The position numbers and the translations under genes are program-made. A stretch of 64,000 bases of DNA, from positions 868,001 to 932,000 of the forward strand of contig NZ_JABFDG010000001.1 of NCBI RefSeq assembly GCF_013403955.1, written 5' to 3'. The notes beneath the pieces are model-generated. The model searched no databases. It was not told where the DNA came from and saw only the letters and a list, made by a program, of their open reading frames with translations. Shown here one piece after another: positions 28,282 to 37,436 of the stretch. Position 1 is the stretch's first letter; each line of letters begins with the position of its first letter. The stretch comes from Winogradskyella vidalii (lineage in GTDB: Bacteria; Bacteroidota; Bacteroidia; Flavobacteriales; Flavobacteriaceae).

Positions 28282-28827
28282 ATGCATTCATTAGAGACGA
28301 AAATTATTAAACGTTGCAAAAAAGGAAACGAAGTTGCACAAATGCAAGTTTATGATGCATATGCAGAAGCGATGTATACCATTGCTTGTCGTTATCTCAG
28401 CGATGAAGATGCAAAAGATGCGATGCAAGAAGGCTTTTTAAAAGCCTTTAGACATATTGAATCTTATAAGCCAGAAGCCACATTTGGAGCTTGGTTAAAA
28501 CGAATTATTATCAACCAATGTTTAGACGTTTTAAAGAAAAATAAGTTAGAGTTTGAAGCTATAGAAGTATCAGAGTTGCAAATTATAAACGAAGACGATT
28601 GGAATTTTGATAGTACAATAACGAAACAAGAGATTTTATTTGCCGTTGAACAGATTAGTGAAAAGCATAGAATTGTAGTGAAGCTTTATTTGCTAGAAGG
28701 CTATGACCACGAGGAGATTTCGGACATTTTAGGAATTCCCATAAAAACATCTCGTACACATTTAAGACGTGGAAAATTAAAATTACAAGACCTTTTAAAA
28801 CCAAAATACAATGAAGCGAGATATTAG
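28282..28827 (+). CDS. ECF-type RNA polymerase sigma factor
   Basis: A 181-residue sigma-70 family factor with regions 2 and 4 only. Region 2 shows YTIACRYLSDEDAKDAMQ and FLKAFRHIESYKPEATF (about 33-75), then FGAWLKRIIINQCLDVLKK. Region 4 has HEEISDILGIPIKTSRTHLR (about 153-172), a helix-turn-helix for -35 recognition. I chose ATG at 28282 (MHSLETKIIKRC) over a TTG 19 codons upstream. The next gene overlaps its end by 17 bases and encodes a likely anti-sigma protein. Confidence 0.88.
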   Translation: MHSLETKIIKRCKKGNEVAQMQVYDAYAEAMYTIACRYLSDEDAKDAMQEGFLKAFRHIESYKPEATFGAWLKRIIINQCLDVLKKNKLEFEAIEVSELQIINEDDWNFDSTITKQEILFAVEQISEKHRIVVKLYLLEGYDHEEISDILGIPIKTSRTHLRRGKLKLQDLLKPKYNEARY

Positions 28828-29332
28828 AGATTTATTTAAGGAGGAAGACGATTTAAAAACGCTTCCTGAAAACCATAGAACGGCATTTGCTGAAAAACTT
28901 AAAAAACAGTCTAAACCAAAACAAAATCTTTATGGATGGTTAAGTGCGGCAGCTATTTTAATTATTGCGTTAACGATTGGTTTTAATGTTATGGAGATGG
29001 AAGCAAAGCCAGAAACACATTCACCTTCTCCAATTGTGGCACAAGTAGAAGCTGTTGAAGCTGAATATTTAGCGAACATTGAAACCGAGTGGCAAAATTT
29101 TATTGCCATTACTGACGATGATATTTTAGTAGAGCGTTTTAGAAAAAAGTTGAAAAATTTAGATGCCGATTACCAAGGTATTTCCATGCAGTTTAAAAGC
29201 GATGCTAATAACGTTTTGGTTATTGAAGCGTTGATTGAAAATCTTCAAACGCGACTTCAAATTTTAAAAGACATACAGAAACACATCAAAATATTAAATC
29301 AAACAAACGAACATAATGAAAAATCAATTTAG
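28811..29332 (+). CDS. Putative anti-sigma factor, single-span membrane protein
   Basis: The 173-residue protein has a cytosolic N-terminal part (MKRDIRDLFKEEDDLKTLPE) of about 40 residues, one membrane helix (about 41-60, YGWLSAAAILIIALTIGFNV) and a helical periplasmic part. This topology and the 17-base overlaps with the sigma gene before it and the exported protein after it fit an anti-sigma factor. The usual zinc-binding ASD motif is absent, so the sigma-binding role is inferred from context rather than sequence. Confidence 0.7.
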   Translation: MKRDIRDLFKEEDDLKTLPENHRTAFAEKLKKQSKPKQNLYGWLSAAAILIIALTIGFNVMEMEAKPETHSPSPIVAQVEAVEAEYLANIETEWQNFIAITDDDILVERFRKKLKNLDADYQGISMQFKSDANNVLVIEALIENLQTRLQILKDIQKHIKILNQTNEHNEKSI

Positions 29333-30485
29333 ATTATTACTTGTATTACTCATCACAATGCAAGCAGTATTAGGGCAAAATGTTGATGTTTTTACTAAAA
29401 GTTTTAAAACAGATAAAAATACAACCGCATATATCGAGATACCTGATGGTTCAGTGAAATTCGTGTCATCTCCAGACGATAGTATTCATATTGACTACAA
29501 TATCAATTTTATTAAATTACCTAAAAAAGAGCATCAAAGAATATTAGATAGTGTAAGAATTGAAGCTACTCAAGAAAACAATATTGTAAGTATTAAGAAG
29601 CATCCAAATATTAAGCAAAGTCTAAATACATCTAATTATGTTTCTATTTTTTCATTAGACAGACTTATATATGAAACAAAAGATACAACAACAGCATTTA
29701 AAAAACTAAAAGCAGATATTTCAAAAGAAATTACAGAGATTAAATCTTACAAATCATATCATGAAGCAAGAGCAAAAATCATGTATGCTAATGATTTAAA
29801 GCGAAAAGAGAGACTGCTGAAAAAAGCAGTTAAATGGCAAAATAATAGAAATTTTAAAAGAAACTTTATAATTAAAATTCCAAAGCACATTAGTCTTGAA
29901 ATTATTGCTAAAGGTAGCTTATTAGATTTTCATGACGAATTTGATAATCAATTGTCCCTTCGGTTAGATTATGGAAGACTTTATATAAATAAAATAGAAA
30001 ATTCAAAAAATGAATTGAAAGTTCACAATTCTTTATTGATTGCTCGTAAAATTTCTGGTGGTAGGTTAGAAACAGATAGAGTTTTCAAAGCTTTAATAAC
30101 AGAATTAAATAGTGTAGAAATTGAATCTGAATTCTCAAAAATAGAAATTGGTGAATTAGGGAGCAATAATAAAATTACAGACTTTAATAGTGAATATTTC
30201 TTTTATAATTGGGCTAAGGATTTTCAGCGTTTTGATTTATTTTCCGACTACTCAAAAATTCATTTTTTCTATCCAAATTTAAATCATGGTTTTGAAGTCA
30301 TTGGTTATAATACTAGGAATGTATTGGTAAATGACAATTTTGAAGTAACAATGCAACCAAAAAGTAAGGAGAGGAATCGATTAATTTCTAAGCCATTAAA
30401 CCCAAAAGAAAAATCTTCAGGGCTTATTTTCTTTGATATTGTCAATGGTATTATTTACTCACATAATGATTCCATTAAAAAATAA
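29316..30485 (+). CDS. Exported protein encoded with sigma/anti-sigma pair
   Basis: A 389-residue protein with a signal peptide (MKNQFRLLLVLLITMQAVLGQ). No family is clear; short repeated strands such as ISLEIIAKGSLLDFHDEF and SKIEIGELG resemble the beta-helical DUF4097-type putative adhesins often found with ECF sigma systems. A charged helical insert lies at about 125-185. The gene overlaps the anti-sigma-like gene by 17 bases, so its synthesis is coupled to it; it may sense or respond to envelope state. A terminator follows at 30514. Confidence 0.65.
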   Translation: MKNQFRLLLVLLITMQAVLGQNVDVFTKSFKTDKNTTAYIEIPDGSVKFVSSPDDSIHIDYNINFIKLPKKEHQRILDSVRIEATQENNIVSIKKHPNIKQSLNTSNYVSIFSLDRLIYETKDTTTAFKKLKADISKEITEIKSYKSYHEARAKIMYANDLKRKERLLKKAVKWQNNRNFKRNFIIKIPKHISLEIIAKGSLLDFHDEFDNQLSLRLDYGRLYINKIENSKNELKVHNSLLIARKISGGRLETDRVFKALITELNSVEIESEFSKIEIGELGSNNKITDFNSEYFFYNWAKDFQRFDLFSDYSKIHFFYPNLNHGFEVIGYNTRNVLVNDNFEVTMQPKSKERNRLISKPLNPKEKSSGLIFFDIVNGIIYSHNDSIKK

Positions 30486-30513
30486 AATTTAAATAATACA
30501 TTTTAAGATAAAT

Positions 30514-30544
30514 AAAAAGCACTTAGATTTATTAAGTGTTTTTT
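30514..30544 (+). terminator. Terminator of the sigma/anti-sigma operon
   Basis: AAAAAGCACTTA (30514-30525) pairs with TTAAGTGTTTTT (one G-T pair) around six bases, followed by further T residues. It lies 29 bases after the last stop. Confidence 0.85.
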
Positions 30545-30553
30545 GTTTTTTTA

Positions 30554-30609
30554 CCAACAGCCAACAGCCAACAGCCAACAGCCAACAGCCAACAGCCAAC
30601 AGCCAACAG
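30554..30609. repeat. Heptanucleotide tandem repeat (CCAACAG) x8
   Basis: Eight perfect copies of CCAACAG in a row (56 bases), lying between the terminator of the sigma operon and the stop of the DEAD-box gene at 30615. Seven-base units outside any gene cannot be a coding repeat here. Such arrays often vary in copy number by slippage. Confidence 0.97.
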
Positions 30610-30614
30610 CTGAT

Positions 30615-31853
30615 TTAATACCAACGCTTTTTCTTCTTCTTAGAAGCCTCACTTTTACGTCCTTTTTTATACTTACTACCACTTTGTTTTTTGTGGACAA
30701 TAGGTTTCGCTTTGGGGTCTAAAGGATAAGGGTGTTCGGTTTCTACAGGAATCTGAAGATTAATAGCATTCTGAATGGTTTTTACATAACTTTTTTCATC
30801 TGCAGAACACATCGAATAGGCTTTTCCTGTATGTCCGGCTCTACCGGTTCTACCAATACGATGAACGTATGTTTCTGGTACGTTTGGCATATCAAAATTA
30901 AGCACGTTATCTAATTCGTTAATGTCAATACCTCGTGCGGCCACATCAGTGGCTATCAATACTTTTACATAGCCATTTTTAAATTTATTCAGAGCAGTTT
31001 GTCTATCGCTTTGGTTTTTATCACCATGAATACTATTTACGGCATAACCATTTTTAGATAGCGTTTTTTCAAGTTTATCAACCCCAAATTTAGTACGTCT
31101 AAAAATGAGTACATTGCCTTCAATAGTGTTTCGCATTAAATGTAAACACAATTCAATTTTACTTTGTTTGGGTACGTAATACAACACCTGACTCACATCT
31201 TTAGCCACGGATTTTGTTGGGGTGACGTCAATACGTTCCGGATCTTTAAGTATGGTATTTGCTAAGTCCTCAATTTTATCTGGAATCGTTGCCGAGAATA
31301 ATAAGCTTTGCTTGTCTTCAGGACAAAGGCGTTCAATTTTTTTAACATCGTCAATAAAGCCCATATCTAACATTAAATCGGCTTCATCTAAAACTAAGGT
31401 TTCAATAAAGTCGAGATTAATGTAATCTTGTTTGTGTAAGTCGAGTAAACGACCTGGTGTAGCGACCAAAATATCAATACCGTTTTTTAAAGCCTCTATT
31501 TGAGGCTCTATGGAAGTACCTCCAAAAACCACTAAAGATTTCAATTTGGTAAATTCCGCATAGGTTTTAAAGTTTTTGTGAATTTGTATGGCTAATTCTC
31601 TAGTAGGACTTAATATCAGTGCTTTTATTTTCTTACCCTTTTTTGGGGTGTCTTGCCTATCGTATAATTTTTGCAAAATAGGTAAAGCAAAAGCCGCTGT
31701 TTTTCCTGTTCCAGTTTGTGCAGAGACAATAACATCTTTGCCTTCTAGAATAAATGGAATAGAACGTTGTTGTACCAAAGTAGGTTCAACATAACCAGAA
31801 GCTTCAACAGCTTTCTGCATAGGCTTTATAAGATGTAAGTCTTTAAATGACAT
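30615..31853 (-). CDS. DEAD-box ATP-dependent RNA helicase (RhlE-like)
   Basis: The 412 residues carry the full set of helicase motifs: Q motif (PTLVQQRSIP), motif I AQTGTGKT (about 44-51), PTRELA, GG, TPGRLLD, motif II DEAD in LVLDEADLMLDMGF, SAT, then FRRTK, TDVAARGID and HRIGRTGRAGHTG. The basic lysine-rich tail (SGSKYKKGRKSEASKKKKK) is typical of RhlE-type helicases in ribosome assembly or RNA decay. DEADLM replaces the more common DEADRM. A -7 element lies 17 bases upstream. Confidence 0.93.
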   Translation of the reverse strand: MSFKDLHLIKPMQKAVEASGYVEPTLVQQRSIPFILEGKDVIVSAQTGTGKTAAFALPILQKLYDRQDTPKKGKKIKALILSPTRELAIQIHKNFKTYAEFTKLKSLVVFGGTSIEPQIEALKNGIDILVATPGRLLDLHKQDYINLDFIETLVLDEADLMLDMGFIDDVKKIERLCPEDKQSLLFSATIPDKIEDLANTILKDPERIDVTPTKSVAKDVSQVLYYVPKQSKIELCLHLMRNTIEGNVLIFRRTKFGVDKLEKTLSKNGYAVNSIHGDKNQSDRQTALNKFKNGYVKVLIATDVAARGIDINELDNVLNFDMPNVPETYVHRIGRTGRAGHTGKAYSMCSADEKSYVKTIQNAINLQIPVETEHPYPLDPKAKPIVHKKQSGSKYKKGRKSEASKKKKKRWY

Positions 31854-31869
31854 ATAATTTTGTTTGTTG

Positions 31870-31877
31870 CAAAGGTA
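31870..31877 (-). promoter_or_regulatory. -7 promoter element of DEAD-box helicase
   Basis: Minus-strand TACCTTTG, a perfect TAnnTTTG, lies 16 bases upstream of the ATG. Confidence 0.6.
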
Positions 31878-31920
31878 GAATATTTGTTAATTTAAACTTT
31901 GATATAACAATTTTAAAATT

Positions 31921-32036
31921 ACAAATCACGTCAGTTCGAGTGATTTGTGAAGTATGAGCAAATAGTATCGAGACCCATATTGTTTCAATTGCTTCTCGAT
32001 ACATTCCGATAAAAATACCGGAACACTCGAAGTGAC
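31921..32036. repeat. Large composite palindrome (REP-like) after rlmF
   Basis: GTCAGTTCGAGTG (31930-31942) pairs imperfectly with CACTCGAAGTGAC (32024-32036), and TATCGAGA with TCTCGATA inside. Smaller hairpins (ACAAATCAC/GTGATTTGT at 31921-31948, TTCCG/CGGAA-type at about 32004-32023) branch from it. I recall this GTCAGTTCGAGTG element as a dispersed flavobacterial repeat. Its right edge touches the rlmF stop codon (32036-32038). Confidence 0.7.
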
Positions 32037-33001
32037 TAAATGTTTTGCCAACGCTCAGATACCCAGTCCTTTTGTTCTTGTTCGGTTAAAAAAGTCCAAG
32101 CAATAAACCGACTTATTTTATGACCCTGACCCATTTCTATAGTTTTTACAGCCGTAGCATTTACTTTTTCTAAAATCTTGTAAGTAGGCTTTAGCGTGAC
32201 TTCCTTAGAAATTAAACTTGTAAACCATAAGCACTGTTTTCCAAAATGCTTACTTTCATAAATCATGTCTTTTACAAAACGTGCTTCACCACCTTTAGTC
32301 CACAATTCGTTATGTTGACCACCAAAATTTAAAAGCGCTTTATTAGGGCGTTTGCCTTTTAAGTTTTTTTGTTTTTTTAAACTGGCTTTCTGCGCTTCTT
32401 CTGCTGACGCATGAAACGGTGGATTACAAATCGTGAAATCTACTTTTTCTTCGGGTTTCAGAATACCATAAATAAAGTTGTTTATTTTTTCTTGACGTCT
32501 AATTTCTAAAGTGGATCTTAATTTATAATTTTTCTGCTCAATGTCTTTAGCTGAAACAATAGCCGTTTCATCAGTGTCACTGCCTATAAATGACCAACCG
32601 TATTCATGCTGACCAATAATTGGATAAATACAATTTGCACCAACACCAATATCTAAACCTTTAATATGATTTCCTTTAGGAATAGAATTGCTATCGCCTT
32701 TTAAAAGATCTGCAATATTGTGAATATAGTCAGCTCTTCCTGGAATTGGAGGACATAAGTAATGCTTAGGAATATCCCAATACTCTAATCCGTAATGATG
32801 AATTAGTAACGCTTTGTTTAGCGCTTTTACAGCGGCAGGATTAAAAAAATCAATAGAATCATCACCGTATTTGTTTGGAGCCACATAAGTGCCTAAGGCT
32901 GGTGAACTTTTTATAAGCGCATCAAAATTATAGCGTGCTCTATGTTGACTTCTAGGATGAAGCTCTGATTTTACTTGGGGATGCTGTTTTTTCTTTTCCA
33001 A
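32036..33001 (-). CDS. rlmF: 23S rRNA (adenine(1618)-N6)-methyltransferase RlmF
   Basis: This SAM-dependent enzyme methylates A1618 of 23S rRNA. The 321 residues show the family start HPRSQHRARYNFDALIKSSP, the SAM-binding motif LDIGVGANCIYPIIG (about 115-129), the catalytic NPPF (in FTICNPPFHAS) and GGQHNELWTKGGE. Length matches E. coli RlmF. The stop codon is the first base pair region of a REP-like palindrome. A -7 element lies about 20 bases upstream. Confidence 0.94.
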   Translation of the reverse strand: MEKKKQHPQVKSELHPRSQHRARYNFDALIKSSPALGTYVAPNKYGDDSIDFFNPAAVKALNKALLIHHYGLEYWDIPKHYLCPPIPGRADYIHNIADLLKGDSNSIPKGNHIKGLDIGVGANCIYPIIGQHEYGWSFIGSDTDETAIVSAKDIEQKNYKLRSTLEIRRQEKINNFIYGILKPEEKVDFTICNPPFHASAEEAQKASLKKQKNLKGKRPNKALLNFGGQHNELWTKGGEARFVKDMIYESKHFGKQCLWFTSLISKEVTLKPTYKILEKVNATAVKTIEMGQGHKISRFIAWTFLTEQEQKDWVSERWQNI

Positions 33002-33021
33002 TGCTTAATAATTTAATGGGA

Positions 33022-33029
33022 CAAAGGTA
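33022..33029 (-). promoter_or_regulatory. -7 promoter element of rlmF
   Basis: Minus-strand TACCTTTG matches TAnnTTTG, 20 bases upstream of the ATG. A TTG (33055-33053, minus) sits 23 bases further up, slightly wider than ideal. Confidence 0.6.
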
Positions 33030-33100
33030 GTGGAAAAGAAATTGGGTTATTACAACCTTAGTCTAAATAACCCAATAATTTGAATCCATGTGATATATAA

Positions 33101-33781
33101 TTAGTCTACTTTTTTAAAACGTAACACTTCGTCACCAGCTTCATTATAAAAGGATAAGCTTAATCCGTCTCTTTTATAAGTGGAAATTGTATTAAAGGCT
33201 TTGTCAAAACTATCGGGAATGGTCATGTCCATACACATTTTTCGAGTCGTTGCAATGGCGCCAAATTCAATGGTATTAGACGTTATGTTTTTAATTTGTC
33301 CCGTATAATTATTACAACCATTGGTTCCAAAAACTTGCATATTACTAGTGTTCATCTCAAGGGTTGGCCGATTAGTTTTATCTGTAAGGGCTTCTCCATT
33401 AATATGTGTTGTTGCCCAAATATCATGTAAAGTTAATTTAGGGTCTTGTATTTTCTCTAGAACCCTAATTAATTTATATTGGATAGATGAAGCATCTGCC
33501 GGAATATTGCTTTTATCTATAACCGTTTCAGAGACTTCAATTTTTTGCAAGTAGCCTGGTTCAAAATTAAAACCTTCAATTGGGGAATAGAAATTTGTCC
33601 ATTCGGCATTTTCGTATGCGTCATTTTTGCTCACTTGAAGACATGTGGCTTTTCCTGCACCAGCATCACAATCTACTTTGGCACTATTCACCCAATAGGT
33701 TGAATTAGTACTTTTTGAAGCGCCGCAAGACGATAGCATTACAGTTAATATTAAAGTAGGTAATGTTTTTAATAAGGTCAT
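33101..33781 (-). CDS. Lipoprotein with DUF4377 and META domains
   Basis: A 226-residue lipoprotein (hydrophobic segment 5-17, lipobox LSSCG with C19). The first half (YWVNSAKVDC, GAGKATCLQV, NFYSPIEGFNFEPGY) matches DUF4377. The second half (INGEALTDKTNRPTLEMN, VFGTNGCNNYTGQI, ATTRKMCMD) is a META/HslJ-like domain. HslJ is tied to heat and novobiocin tolerance in E. coli, and META domains are common in Bacteroidota envelope proteins. The cysteine pairs could form disulfides in the periplasm. The biochemical role is unknown. Confidence 0.82.
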   Translation of the reverse strand: MTLLKTLPTLILTVMLSSCGASKSTNSTYWVNSAKVDCDAGAGKATCLQVSKNDAYENAEWTNFYSPIEGFNFEPGYLQKIEVSETVIDKSNIPADASSIQYKLIRVLEKIQDPKLTLHDIWATTHINGEALTDKTNRPTLEMNTSNMQVFGTNGCNNYTGQIKNITSNTIEFGAIATTRKMCMDMTIPDSFDKAFNTISTYKRDGLSLSFYNEAGDEVLRFKKVD

Positions 33782-33864
33782 AAATATAAGTATTGGTTAT
33801 GGCCTTTTAAATTTCAAAAGGCTTGCCAATTTTAGTTGTGAAATGTTAAAAGAACGTTATAGTT

Positions 33865-33899
33865 ATTTTGCGCTTCACTTATAGAGCAAAGCGCAAAAT
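33865..33899. terminator. Symmetric hairpin after pyc
   Basis: ATTTTGCGCTT (33865-33875) and AAGCGCAAAAT (33889-33899) form a perfect 11-bp stem just past the pyc stop. A second stem GCCTTTT/AAAAGGC lies at about 33802-33822. Neither has a long T-run, so termination strength is uncertain. Confidence 0.5.
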
Positions 33900-33913
33900 T
33901 TATAAGCTCTTAA

Positions 33914-36900
33914 TTATTCTAATGTTATAACCAAATCATCTTGTTTTACCATATGACCTTCCGATAAACTGATGGATTTAATTTTACCAGCTTTATTGGC
34001 AGTCACTGTGGTTTCCATCTTCATGGCTTCAATTATAAATAATGGGTCGTTCTCTTTTACAGCGAGCCCTTTTTTTACTAAAACCTTATATAAAGATCCT
34101 TGTAATGGTGCGCCGATTTGGTTGCTATCCTCGGGGTCTATTTTTACATGTTCTACTTTCTTTATCTCTAATGAGGTATCGAATATTTCTACAAATCGGT
34201 TTTCGCCATTTACTTTAAAGAATACCGTTCTTACCCCATCACTGTTGGGAATACTCACCGAGAGGAGTTTTACGATAATCGTTTTTCCGGGTTCTAAAGT
34301 GATTAATGTTTCTTCTTGAAGTTTCATGCCAAAGAAGAAATCTTTAGTTGGAATTAGAGCTACATTTCCATATTTTTTATAATTTTCATGCGCTTTTTCA
34401 AAGACTTTAGGGTACAACATATAAGATAAGAAATCTTCTGTTTCTATCGGTCTGGTAAAGCCTTGTTGAAATTTCTTTTTAAAATCGGCAAACTCTTTAG
34501 TGAAATCTACAGGTTTTAAATGTGCGTTTGGTCTATCTGTATACGCTTCTCTATTTTTAAGAATAATTTTTTGAAGTTTTTTAGGAAAACCACCAGTAGG
34601 TTGTCCTAAATCTCCTTTAAAGAAATTGATGACCGATTCTGGGAACGAAATACTTTCGCCACGTTCCATAACATCTTCAGGTGTTAAATTGTTGGTCACC
34701 ATAAAAATAGCCATATCACCAACCACTTTAGAACTTGGCGTGACTTTGATGAGGTTACCAAACATGGTATTTACTTGAGCGTACATTTTTTTAACCTCAT
34801 CAAAGCGGTCACCTAAACCTAAGGCAATGGCTTGGGGTCGTAAATTTGAATATTGTCCGCCAGGAATCTCATGTTGATAAACCTCTGCAGTTCCAGCTTT
34901 TAATCCCGATTCAAACGGATAGTACATTTCACGTGTGTCTTCCCAATAGTTCGAAAATTCATTTAAGGTTGGCATATCGAAATCGTGAGCACGTTTTTGG
35001 CCTTTCATCATTTCTACAACCGCATTAAAACTAGGCTGTGAGGTTAATCCCGATAAACCACCAAGCGCAACATCAACAACATCGACACCAGCTTCAATAG
35101 CTTTTAAGTAGGTTGCCGTTTGTAAAGATGAGGTATCGTGGGTGTGTAATTGAATTGGAATATTCACGGTATCCTTAAGCGCGCCTACCAATTCTGTAGC
35201 AGCATAAGGTTTTAATAAACCCGCCATGTCTTTTATCGCAATCATATGCGCACCAGCATTTTCTAAATCTTTAGCGAGCTGTGTATAATAGTTGAGGTTG
35301 TATTTGGTTTCCTTTGGGTCTAAAATATCACCGGTATAACTGATGGCTGCTTGTGCAATCCCCTCTGTTTTAGTACGAACATAATTTATGCTTGGTTCCA
35401 TGGCTTTTACCCAATTTAAAGAATCGAAAATTCTAAAAATATCAACTCCGTTTTCCCAAGATTTTTCTACAAATTTTTCAATTAAATTATCCGGATAGGC
35501 TTTATAACCTACGGCATTAGAACCACGTAATAACATTTGGAATAAAATATTAGGTGCTGCTTTTCGCAATTCTCTAAGGCGTGTCCAAGGACTTTCGTGT
35601 AAAAAACGCATACAAACATCAAAAGTAGCACCACCCCAAACTTCCATACTAAAGGTGTTTGGGTGATTTTTAGCAAAACTTTCTGCAACTTTAAGCATAT
35701 CATAACTTCGCATACGCGTTGCTAAAAGCGATTGGTGTGCATCTCGCATGGTAGTGTCTGTATAATGTATTTTGTTATCATCTTTTAGCCATTGACAAAA
35801 GGCTTCTGGTCCTAACTCGGTTAATACATCCTTAGTTCCTTTGGGAAAGGCTTCAGACCGATTAAATTTAGGCACTTTAGCGTTTCTAAATATTTTATTT
35901 TCGTCTATATTCTTAACATCCGAATTTCCATTAACAATCACTTCAGCTAGGAAATTTACAGCTTTGGTAGTTCGGTCTTGAGGGAGTTTAATTTCGAATA
36001 GCGATGGCGTATTTTGAATAAAATTCACGGTAACCTTTCCTTCTTTAAAGGTGTCGTGTTGAATGACATTTTGAAGGAAATGGATATTGGTTTTTACACC
36101 TCTAATTCTAAATTCTTTTAAGGCACGTACCATTTTTCTAACCGCACCATCTAAGGTTCTACCACGTGCAGAAACTTTGACTAACATGGAATCGAAAAAC
36201 GGACTCACATTATAGCCTTGGTAAATACTACCGGCATCTAAACGAATGCCCATGCCTGAAGCACTTCGGTAAGTGGTGATATTTCCATAGTCAGGCGTAA
36301 AGTTATTTTCAGGGTCTTCCGTGGTTAATCGGCATTGTAAAGCAAAACCATTGGTTTTAATAGAATCTTGGTCGTATATTTTTATTTGTTGGTCAGATAA
36401 TTTGTAGCCACCAGCAATAAATATTTGTGTTTTAACCAAATCGATTCCTGTAACCATTTCTGTAACGGTATGTTCCACTTGAATTCTTGGGTTCACTTCA
36501 ATGAAGTAGATATTATCTTGTTCATCAACTAAAAATTCAACCGTACCAATATTGTTATAGCTCACCTCAGAGGCAATAGCAACAGCGTACTTGTATAAAG
36601 CATCTTTAACGTTTTCAGAAACGTTATAAGAAGGGGCGACTTCTACCACTTTTTGGTGGCGTCTTTGTACAGAGCAATCACGTTCAAATAAATGACGAAT
36701 AGTGCCATGTCTGTCTGCTACAATCTGGACTTCAATATGTTTTGGATTTTCAACATACTTTTCTAAAAACATGGTGTCGTCACCAAAAGCGTTTAAGGCT
36801 TCATTTTTAGCGGAATCAAAATTTTGTTCTAAGTCTTTATCATTTCTTACGACACGCATTCCACGTCCACCACCACCAGAAGCAGCTTTTAACATTAAAG

Positions 36901-37366
36901 GATAACCGATGGCATTAGCTTCAGAAAGTGCAATTTTTAAAGATGTTAAGCTGTTTTTATTACTTTCAATAATAGGAACATTACATTGTAAAGCAATTTT
37001 CTTCGCTGTAATTTTATCACCTAAGGCATCCATGACTTCTGGGTCTGGACCAATAAAAATAATGTCGTTTTCAGCACAACGTCTGGCGAATTCTGAGTTT
37101 TCAGATAAAAAACCATAACCTGGATGAATAGCATCAACGTTCTTGTCTTTAGCTAAAGCAATAATGGCTTCAATATCTAAATAGGGTTTTAGTGGGTCGT
37201 TATTCTCACCAATTTGGTAGGATTCGTCCGCTTTGTTTCGGTGTTGTGAATAACGGTCCTCATGGGTGTAAATAGCAACAGTGGCAATATTAATCTCAGT
37301 ACATGCTCTTAAAACACGGATGGCGATTTCACTTCGATTGGCAACTAATATTTTTTTGATTTTCAT
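33914..37366 (-). CDS. pyc: Pyruvate carboxylase
   Basis: This biotin enzyme makes oxaloacetate from pyruvate and bicarbonate, refilling the TCA cycle. The 1150-residue single chain has the biotin carboxylase domain (KKILVANRSEIAIRVLRAC at the start, ATP-grasp GGGGRGMRVV near 166, EVNPRIQVEHTVTE near 290), the carboxyltransferase barrel (DTTMRDAHQSLLATR near 545, LHTHDTS near 750, with the metal ligands) and the biotinyl domain with EAMKMET (K1116). All active-site motifs are intact. It is a single gene with a palindrome over its promoter. Confidence 0.97.
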   Translation of the reverse strand: MKIKKILVANRSEIAIRVLRACTEINIATVAIYTHEDRYSQHRNKADESYQIGENNDPLKPYLDIEAIIALAKDKNVDAIHPGYGFLSENSEFARRCAENDIIFIGPDPEVMDALGDKITAKKIALQCNVPIIESNKNSLTSLKIALSEANAIGYPLMLKAASGGGGRGMRVVRNDKDLEQNFDSAKNEALNAFGDDTMFLEKYVENPKHIEVQIVADRHGTIRHLFERDCSVQRRHQKVVEVAPSYNVSENVKDALYKYAVAIASEVSYNNIGTVEFLVDEQDNIYFIEVNPRIQVEHTVTEMVTGIDLVKTQIFIAGGYKLSDQQIKIYDQDSIKTNGFALQCRLTTEDPENNFTPDYGNITTYRSASGMGIRLDAGSIYQGYNVSPFFDSMLVKVSARGRTLDGAVRKMVRALKEFRIRGVKTNIHFLQNVIQHDTFKEGKVTVNFIQNTPSLFEIKLPQDRTTKAVNFLAEVIVNGNSDVKNIDENKIFRNAKVPKFNRSEAFPKGTKDVLTELGPEAFCQWLKDDNKIHYTDTTMRDAHQSLLATRMRSYDMLKVAESFAKNHPNTFSMEVWGGATFDVCMRFLHESPWTRLRELRKAAPNILFQMLLRGSNAVGYKAYPDNLIEKFVEKSWENGVDIFRIFDSLNWVKAMEPSINYVRTKTEGIAQAAISYTGDILDPKETKYNLNYYTQLAKDLENAGAHMIAIKDMAGLLKPYAATELVGALKDTVNIPIQLHTHDTSSLQTATYLKAIEAGVDVVDVALGGLSGLTSQPSFNAVVEMMKGQKRAHDFDMPTLNEFSNYWEDTREMYYPFESGLKAGTAEVYQHEIPGGQYSNLRPQAIALGLGDRFDEVKKMYAQVNTMFGNLIKVTPSSKVVGDMAIFMVTNNLTPEDVMERGESISFPESVINFFKGDLGQPTGGFPKKLQKIILKNREAYTDRPNAHLKPVDFTKEFADFKKKFQQGFTRPIETEDFLSYMLYPKVFEKAHENYKKYGNVALIPTKDFFFGMKLQEETLITLEPGKTIIVKLLSVSIPNSDGVRTVFFKVNGENRFVEIFDTSLEIKKVEHVKIDPEDSNQIGAPLQGSLYKVLVKKGLAVKENDPLFIIEAMKMETTVTANKAGKIKSISLSEGHMVKQDDLVITLE

Positions 37367-37436
37367 GTTGTGTTGTGGATATAATTAATTTGTTTAAACC
37401 GTTTAGTTTTAATTATTGAATCTCGCTTTTTGTTTT

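Noticed and set aside
30554..30609. Tandem repeat as a CRISPR array
   Set aside because: Units are 7 bases with no spacers and no cas genes nearby.
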